A DNA stretch of 64,000 nucleotides, taken from positions 2,666,001 to 2,730,000 of the forward strand of contig WWBZ02000073.1 of NCBI GenBank assembly GCA_011503125.2. Reading direction: 5' to 3'. The notes under the pieces are model-generated. The model saw only the letters and a program-made list of their open reading frames with translations. It ran no database searches and was not told the DNA's origin. Origin of the DNA: Botryosphaeria dothidea (taxonomy: Eukaryota; Ascomycota; Dothideomycetes; Botryosphaeriales; Botryosphaeriaceae). Made by a program: the position numbers and the translations under genes. Positions 57,056 to 64,000 of this stretch are shown piece by piece. Within the stretch, counting starts at the first letter, position 1, and the number at the start of each line of letters is the position of its first letter.

Positions 57056-57912
57056 GGCGGGCGCAGGCGGGCGCGGGTCTTAATGGAGCGTGGGTGGCAA
57101 TAAGCGGGATGTATGGAAAGCTGTACCGGGGTAGGCTCGACTGTCGGTCTTCTTGGGATTGGTGCAGGTTGTTGAGGATTGTCGAGCTCGCTTCCACCGC
57201 GTTCGACGAAAGAGAGAGGGAAGGCGGGCGGGCAGCTAGACGGAGGTGAGGACAGGCATGCACGCGGTTGAAACAGGACACGGCGACAATTGCAGTGGCA
57301 TGGTGGAGAGGGCGGTTCTACAGCCTTATCCAGCTAGACAGAACCGGCGCCGCGGTGGTGGATTGTGGGAGAACAGCGCTCAGAGCAGCGCGCGCTGGGG
57401 CTCGCGGGGCGTCATGAAGAGAGCGGTGCCGTTCTGGGATGCAGAAATGCAGCTGGTCGAATCGGGGAGCGCGCAGCCTAGGGTGCGCGAGAAAGCCCGC
57501 GGGGCGCTGGACAACGCGAAACGTCAGCGCGCAATGTGAGAGGTCACAAATTCTCGATGGAGTGAGAGCGAGCGGGCGGGCGAGAGGCGGACGGCGCGGC
57601 AAAGGACTCGGTCGCTGCTGCGCTCACGTCGCACCCGCGCCAGCAAGCACAATAAAAGCCAGCCTGGCGGGCAGAGTGCGTGCGTGTGTGCAGGCATTGC
57701 AGCAGAAGCACCGCAGACAGGCACTGTAACTGCTGCTGAGCCGCCTCCCCCTGCGTGAGATCCGTGATGTCGCGCGAGCCTCCTCCACCACCGCGCGAGA
57801 GTCGAGACCTTGGGCCGCCATGCAGCTGGAGCTTCGCATTGTCCGTCAGCGTCACGCCAGCGCCGCCAGCTGACCGTCGCCGGCACGCGCCTGAGCCGCC
57901 GCAATTATTGCC
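57056..57912. promoter_or_regulatory. divergent intergenic region, propeller protein and TBC protein
   Basis: 857 bp of GC-rich DNA between divergent start codons. Several open frames overlap on both strands but none shows a family motif. No TATA box was recognised. Confidence 0.5.
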
Positions 57913-59509
57913 ATGGACGAGCAACAGGCTGCCATGCTGCTGCGTCCCGAGGCCGTCCCGCCGGCCGCGAGCGAACTAAGGCCCGCAACGCTCGACCCGC
58001 CGCCGCCGCCGCCAGTCTGCGGGAGCCCCAAAGCTCCGCAGATGGCCGACGACATCCAGCAGCGCCAGCGCCCGCTCCCTTCGCCCCCGCCGCCCAGCAG
58101 CGACCGCCTGCGTGAACCTGGAGATCGCCGCCCGTCGGAATCCTGGCCCGATCGAAAGGCTGCGCAGATCCGCCGCGCATGCAGGGACAGAGACCTGGAC
58201 TCCTTGACCGAGCTTGCAACCTCCGCCCGCGGCCTGCTCTCTGACCGCCTCCGCCGCGATGCGTGTATGCCCCAGTGCCCACCAGCCGCCCGCCCTGCCA
58301 TGCGCTGACCAGATGCAGGGCCGCTGCTCCTCGGAACCCGCCCCGGCCCGCCCGACGGCTCGCGCCCCAGCTCCAGCGCCGACGCAGACTCGCCGCCATC
58401 GTGGAGCGAGCTGAAGCCCCATCACGACGAGGATCAGGTTAGGCTGGATGTCAACCGTTCCTTCGTCTACTACCCGAACGGTACGCTTCAGCCCTCGTGT
58501 CCGCCTCAGTTCCAAAGCCCCGCGCGCCGTTGCTGACGACGCCGCCCGCAGACCAGTCGGAACAGCAGATCGAGAAGCGCAAGGAGGAGCTCTTCGATGT
58601 CATCGCCGAGATCCTGCGCCGCCATCCCCGCCTGTGCTACTTCCAGGGCTACCATGACATCGTACAGGTCTTCCTGTTGGTGCTGGGCCCACGCCTCGCG
58701 GTTCCCGCCGTGACCCGTCTATCGCTCCTGCGCATCCGCGACTTCATGCTCCCGTCGCTTGACGCGGCTATCGCACACTTGAACCTGCTCCCGCCCATCC
58801 TGTACAGCATCGATCCGGCGCTATGCAAACACCTGCGCCCGATCCAGCCCTTCTTCGCCCTCCCCGCCACAATCACAATGTACGCCCACGACATACAGGA
58901 GTACGGCGACATCGCGCGCCTCTTCGACTTCCTCTTGGCGCGGGAGGCCGTGATGCCGCTGTATCTCTTTGCCGCCGTAAGTGCGCTCCGCAAGCAGCGG
59001 TTCTGCGCTACCATGCTGACGCGCGGCAGATCGTTCTAGCCCGGAAAGACGAACTCCTCAAGATCCCCGACGACGAGCCCGACATCCTGCACTTCACCCT
59101 CTCCAAGCTGCCCGAACCCTTGGACATCGAGAGCCTCATCTCCTCCGCCGTCGACCTCTTCGCCAAAAAGCCCCCCGAATCCCTGCCCTTCGGCGCCTGG
59201 CGCGCCATCTCGCCGTACAGCGTGCTCAGGACGACCCGCGAGCCGCAGGCCCTCACGAGCCAGACGCTCGAAGAAGGCGAGGAGCTGTTCGTCAGACACG
59301 AGAAGCAGATCAAGCGCGCGCAGGCGCTGAAGGCCGTGGCGGGCGGGATCAAGATGGGCTTGTGGAGGTACAGGCGTCCGGCCGGCGGTCTCGCCATGGC
59401 CGTGGCGGTTGGCGCTCTTGCGTGGTGGCTCGGCAGGTCCGAACATGGACCGGCGTATTTGTCGACCGTCCGTCAGACCTTGAGCATGTTCTTGGAGTAC
59501 TATCGTTAG
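57913..59509 (+). CDS. TBC-domain Rab GTPase-activating protein (TBC1D20/Gyp8-like)
   Basis: Four exons (57913-58264, 58319-58480, 58552-58976, 59030-59509; introns 54, 71 and 53 nt) give 472 residues. A Pro-rich, disordered N-terminus of about 70 residues precedes the TBC domain: RRDAWPLLLG, then LDVNRSF with the catalytic arginine, then CYFQGYHDIVQ with the glutamine finger, and later FALPATITMYAH. The C-terminus holds one membrane segment (GLAMAVAVGALAWWLG). This layout and the YHDIV..FLLV motif match human TBC1D20 and yeast Gyp8, ER-anchored GAPs for Rab1/Ypt1 that accelerate GTP hydrolysis. Both catalytic fingers are present. The W of the first motif is split by intron 1, which supports that splice choice. 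Confidence 0.92.
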
Positions 59510-60940
59510 AGGTGCATCGTTTCGGCAGCGTGGGACAGCATAAAAACAGGGTCTATAGCCAGTTGTAAGAGTAAACAGGACTGGATCGGCGTTAAGGGGG
59601 GCTATCTTAGGAGCATCGTCTAAAAGTAGCAAATGGAATATTTGTCTCTACAGGTGCTACTTTCCTCACAGAACTTAGTTGTTCGTCCCGTCCCTGCAGC
59701 TTATTGGTGAACTTCTGTGGTCCCAACGATCATCCGGAAGCGCCAAACTTTGATGCGCCTTTGCCACATTGTGTTCGAATCAGTATGGTAATACGAGTGA
59801 CCAATAACTTCACTGTCACATGGTTTTCCCTCAGAACCCGGCGACTCAGAAATTTAGATACCCGACGGCAAAGACTTTCCCGTGCCTATGCCGATTATTG
59901 AGACATTCTTCAGCTCCTCGTGCTACAGCACTTCAGCTTCAGCAAGAGCATTTGAGCAAGTGTTCCTAAAGAATCATCTCTCGCGAACCCCAAGCGAAAG
60001 AGCAAACAGTTCTTAGCAATGGCGGGCAGCTTTGAGGACCCTAGTGTTCGGGGAGTCTATTGTTCGGTCAATAGGTCCGTTGTGCAGGTCACGGTTTAGA
60101 TCCTGGGTCTTCCTCACTAGCAGTTGAGAGCATACAATGGATATGCAAATGGTACACTGAATCATATTCAAGTGATTGTGGAAAGACGGTATACTAAACG
60201 TGCTTCGTATTTATGGTCCAAAGACGAGGCCATCTGTAGACAAATAGCACAACGGCCCAGCGAGTACGCTCTTCAGCAACTCATTCCGGGACTTGAATGC
60301 CATATATACTTGTGCTCTATTTGATAGATCTTTGACAGTCCAACACGCATTCGCCCTGAAAAGCGTTAGTGCGGCTCTTTCGCAAAAAAGATTTTTGGGG
60401 GCCAAATCCCCTGCGCCCTAAAATCAGAGTCTGCAAAAGTTGGAACCCTTCCTCAGCCAATCACGCACATGAAACCCCAAATGGCTGAAAGGTGTTAGTG
60501 CGGCTCTCCCAAAAGGGGCTGTGGCGTGCAGAACCTCTGCTGCGCCCTAAAATCAGAGTCTGCAAAAGTTGGAGCCCTCCCTCAGCCAATCACGCACGTG
60601 AAAAACCAAATCCGCAATCTGCCTCCTTGCTATGTGGGGAGATGTTTTTTTTTTTTGGTGCAGCATCTATGTATAAAAGTGGAGATTTCATGGATTTATC
60701 TTTCACCTCCTTTGGCGGGAGGGAAAGAATGGCACTCTAGTTGGACATAGGGCTTCAGAAAGGTTGCGGTTGATATCACCCGCGCCGATTAGTATTGACA
60801 TATGTCCTAGTCGTCAAATAGCTATTTACACGAAGCCAAAAAGAGACACCGGTCCCTCCCATTGCCTCCGACATATCTCACCACGCGGAACAACTCTATC
60901 CCCGCCACCCCTTCCTCAACCATTTTTAGAAGCTCTTCTT
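59510..60940. other. intergenic with a tandem duplication, no recognised gene
   Basis: Besides the 129-bp tandem repeat near 60365-60611, nothing was recognised in this 1.4-kb stretch. It is AT-richer than its neighbours. Confidence 0.5.
60365..60611. repeat. two tandem copies of a roughly 129-bp unit
   Basis: Units beginning GTTAGTGCGGCTCT at 60365 and 60494 share long blocks, including CCTAAAATCAGAGTCTGC and CAGCCAATCACGCAC, with scattered mismatches between them. Each contains a CCAAT pentamer. The function is unknown. Confidence 0.85.
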
Positions 60941-62282
60941 TCAAGCCAACGCCCTCCTCAATACCCTCGTCTCCTCACAATACCGATGCAAACCCCCCTC
61001 CCCACCGCACCCCCTCTCCGCAACCACCCCATCCCCCCAAACCGGCGCCCACCACCTCCTCCGCGCCGTCCCCGCCATACCCCCAGGCATCCTCGCATTC
61101 ACCTTGTCCAGCAGCACGCCCCTCGCCCTCACCGCCCCCAACACATCCTCCACCCCGATCTCCTCCCCATCCAACAGCACGCACACCTCCCCGAACCCCC
61201 CGACGAAAAACGCATTCTCGGCGACCCGGCCCACGCCCCCCATCGCCGTCGACGCCCCATGCACCGCCCACACCGCAAACTCGCGCAGCGCCACGGCCAC
61301 GACGAGCGGGCTGACCAAACCCCCCTCCTCCCGCAAACCGCCCGCACCCCTCCCACGGCATCATCGCGGGGCGGTAGGCGGCGGCGTGGGCAGCCGGCGG
61401 GGTGAGGACGTCGAAGCACAGGGCGGTGAAGGTCGTCGGCGCGTGGTGGCGTCGCGGCGGGGACGACGGGGACGACGAGATGGCGCTGAAGATGATGGGG
61501 TCGCCGAGGAAGCGCGGGCCGTGGGTGCGCAGGCGGGGCGAGGAGCTTGAAGAGGGCGCGGTGGAGGGCGTGGTCGAGACGCCGGCCTGGCGGGCGTAGA
61601 TGAGGGAAGAGGAGGCAGAGGAGGAGGAGGAGGAGGAGGAGGAGGAGGAGAGGAGGAGGGATGGCGCGTGGTGGTGGGGGAGGAGGGTGCGGAGAGGCGG
61701 CGGGAGGTGGTGGGCCGGGGAGGAGGAGGGGTGGAGGGTCTTGACGGGCGTGGAGAGGGAGGTGGAGGTGGTGGGGCTGTGCTTGGGCTGCGGTTTGCCG
61801 ACGATTTTGAAGGAGATGTGGGACGGTGTCGTAGTGGGCGGAGAGGGCGGGCACGCAGAGCCAGTCGAGGAAGAGGTGCTTCTCGTTGCGCAGCAGCATG
61901 CGCAGGGAGCAGGCGAGGCGGCGCTGGGCGCGCAGGCGCTCAATGGCGGCGCGCCACCTCGACGTGGATCTGGCGGTTGGCAGCATAGCAGGGCGGTGCT
62001 GTTGATGCGGGTGGTCCGCGGGTAGTGGATGGCTTCCTCGCCCCACGAGTCGTACTGGCGGTAGGCGGCGGCTATGTCTACGGGTGAGGGAATGGCAGGC
62101 GGCGGGTGAGCGGCGAGGAGAGACTGCTCCCAAACGAGGTCGCGGAGCTCACGAGGCAGCTGGAGGAGATGGAGAAAGTCGAGCCGGAAGAGGCGGGGGT
62201 GGGGAGGTGAGGTCGGAGAGGCTTTCTTTTTTGACGATGCCTTCGGGGCACCGGGTGGGCCAAGGTGTTTTGGCTGCTGCAT
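60941..62282 (-). pseudogene. unnamed fungal F-box-like family, copy 1, frameshifted
   Basis: Starts at ATG 62282. FLHLLQLPRELRDLVWEQSL near residue 35 resembles the leucine-rich box at the start of many fungal proteins of unknown function. The continuation INSTALLC, ANRQIHVEVA, RAAIERLRAQRR, NEKHLFLDWLCVPALSAHYD and ISFKIVG is readable only by changing frame at about 61990, 61945 and 61810, and again near 61340 before VSPLVVAVALREFAVWAVHG. A poly-serine stretch (GA-rich on the plus strand, near 61617-61655) lies in the middle. The family is the same as the neighbour at 63,070-64,000. No function is known. The number of frame changes argues for a decayed gene. Confidence 0.6.
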
Positions 62283-63069
62283 GACAGCTGGCCCCCCGCA
62301 ATGGGCATTGGAGGACGAGGGCCTGCTGGAGCTGCAGATGATAAGATGGAGGTCATGTTGGCGCGGGCGGTGAGGGTCAGCAGGTGTGGATGGTGGGGAT
62401 GGAGGCGTCGCGGGTAGGAGCAGCGAGGCGGGCGGAGGCAGGCCGCGAGCGCTTGTCGAGATGGCAGGAGCCGAAAGTCTGTCCAGAGTCTACTGGCACA
62501 GCGATCTCGATCTGGCATCGATCGTCGGCATTTGGGTCGCACTGCCAGCAATCGGCCAAGCCCAAGCAAGACTGCAGACGTTTTCCGCTCCCGCCTAACC
62601 ATTTCCCGGCCAAAACCTGCACAGCTTGGTTGCTGCCGCCGTGCATTAAACTTTTCGGCACTTAGCTTTGCTTCGGCTGCTGCTTCCTGCATGCCAATCC
62701 CAAGTCCCGCCCTGAAACCCTCCACCTCAACCGACAACCCTCGCCACCCGTATCCTTCCAGACCCTTCCTCCCTTAACAGTAGGTGGGGTGCTGATCCAT
62801 CCATCCGCTGCCCCCTCCTTCGAAACTTGTGTAGCTATGCGTTGCAGTCTGTAACCCTCAGGTCGTGCCGACTTTCCTTCGTCTTGTTGCTCTCGTATCC
62901 CGTCCATTACCACCTACATCTTCAGTCTTCGAAGCTCGTCTTCCAAGAAAGGGACTCCTGTTTCCTTTTCCGGCCTTTCCCCACTCCTTCCGTTTTTGCC
63001 CTCTCCTTCTCCTCCCTTTCCTTCACCGTCTCCGGGTCCACCAAACTTCCGTACATCTTGTCAATCGGC
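62283..63069. other. spacer between the two paralogous genes
   Basis: No gene was recognised. It would contain the promoter of copy 1 and the 3' flank of copy 2. Confidence 0.45.
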
Positions 63070-64000
63070 ATCTTAATGTTTGCGCTCGAAAACAGCGCAC
63101 CTCTGTCCCGGCGGCGACTTGTATGCCGTCCCCGTCAGCGTCCGGAGGTCCCATTCGGCCCCAGGAATCAGCCTCCCGTTGGCGCGCATCTCGATTTTCG
63201 GATGGCTCTCAAACGCCGCCGCGCCTGGGCCTGGAGCTTGTTGCTGAAGAGCCACTCCCTGAACCAAGAAGCGCAAACTGTCGTGCAACTGGCGCGGGTC
63301 GATGAGGCCGCCGGCGTAAAATTTCTGCCACTCGCGGAGGGTCGTAGGCTTGCGAATGGGTCGGTTGCGATGTTCGACGTCACGGAATTTATCGTTCGGG
63401 AGATTTCAGGGATCTCGCAGTTGAGCACCAACCGTCGCAGGCTGCGCGTCCGGGGCGGGGCCTGCGTGATGTGGAATTCCGGGTAGCTTCTGAAGCCAGG
63501 GCCACGTTCGAGGAAGCGCTGATGGATGTAGAAATAGGACCAGATCACGCGTGGATATCGGTCAGGATGGAACACCTCGAGCATTGACTGGTTTCTGGCT
63601 CCCTGGTTCCGTCGTCAATGCCCCACAATGGGGGATCTATTTGACGGAAGTCGATGTTCCAGTTGTCGTAGTGTAGGGCGTTGACTGGCAGGCCACAGCC
63701 AGTCCAGTAGCAGGTACTTTTCCGGTATTATTGTTACTTGGAGGTTTGCAGTCCATCCGCCGCTGCGAGTAGAGGCGGGCAATGGTTTCGTGTATTTCGG
63801 TATTAATTTGACGGTTCGTCAGCAGCAGTGGGATGCTTGAGATCCGGCAGCGTCCGCTTCGGCCAGCCAATAAATTGCTCTTCTTCATTGATGCAGAAAA
63901 AGTATCGGATCATCCCATTCGGGGTTGTTGGACGGGGATCCTGAAGGCGGCGGAGGAGGGCGCTCTGGGGTGGTGAGGCAGGATTCCCAGATGAGGTCCC
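63070..64000 (-). pseudogene. unnamed fungal F-box-like family, copy 2, partial and frameshifted
   Basis: The gene runs off the right edge of the window, where GDLIWESCLTTPERPP matches the RDLVWEQSL box of copy 1. Pieces in successive frames are IPLLLTNRQINTEIHETIAR, then LQVTIIPEKYLLLDWLWP, then VNALHYDNWNIDFRQIDPPL, then MLEVFHPDRYPRVIWSYFYI and, at the end, TLREWQKFYAGGLIDPRQLH. NRQI..E, the LLLDW motif and HYD match copy 1 in the same order, so the two are paralogs. At least four frame changes are needed, and small introns are unlikely to explain all of them. The function is unknown; the start lies outside the window. Confidence 0.6.

Noticed and set aside
1..64000. A CRISPR-like array or prokaryotic-type operon
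   Set aside because: No regularly spaced repeat-spacer pattern was found. The spliceosomal introns and gene families show that this is fungal nuclear DNA.

Overview
The window is nuclear DNA from a filamentous ascomycete (Pezizomycotina; the class cannot be fixed from sequence alone). The evidence is short GT..AG introns of about 48-167 nt, gene families typical of these fungi (HET-domain and NACHT allorecognition relatives, cutinase/CE5, fungal rhodopsin-like membrane proteins, Dal5-type transporters, fungal nitrate reductase) and C-to-T/G-to-A decay of transposons that looks like repeat-induced point mutation (RIP).

Layout. Positions 1-11,900 are gene-poor and dominated by a three-level nested transposon: a roughly 520-bp hAT-like non-autonomous element (910-9455, 8-bp target duplication) holds a Ty3/Gypsy chromovirus in minus orientation (1271-9291, 240-bp LTRs, 5-bp duplication), whose left LTR holds a 5'-truncated LINE (1314-3203, 12-bp duplication). 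Each level is supported by an exact target-site duplication. A small unrecognised ORF and an ankyrin fragment follow. From 11,984 the window is gene-rich: cytochrome P450 (-), class III-type sirtuin (+), a NACHT/NLR relic, a secreted repeat protein with RAPQESSI motifs (+), an M20 amidohydrolase (-) head-to-head with a Dal5-like MFS transporter (+), pyruvate dehydrogenase E2 (-) head-to-head with the SEC7 Arf-GEF (+), a broken HET gene (-), a frameshifted rhodopsin-like membrane protein (-), nitrate reductase (-) head-to-head with a secreted type-B carboxylesterase (+), a cutinase-family esterase (+), a YIPF1/2-like Yip1-domain protein (-), an MMS1_N/DDB1-like propeller protein (-) head-to-head with a TBC1D20-like Rab GAP (+), and two adjacent frameshifted copies of one unnamed fungal family at the right end (-).

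How the parts fit. Several genes are housekeeping: Arf activation at the Golgi (SEC7), Golgi/ER membrane traffic (YIPF, TBC1D20-like) and mitochondrial acetyl-CoA supply (E2). Others serve nitrogen and carbon scavenging: nitrate reductase, the amidohydrolase/transporter pair with GATA-factor-like sites in the shared promoter, secreted esterase and cutinase. Two kinds of decay coexist. Transposons carry point mutations at catalytic and zinc-binding codons (RIP-like). The HET, rhodopsin-like and right-end family genes are broken mainly by single-base frameshifts, while long housekeeping ORFs such as the 6-kb intronless SEC7 are intact, which argues against general sequencing error. All exon boundaries below were derived by eye from splice motifs, reading frame and protein-family continuity.
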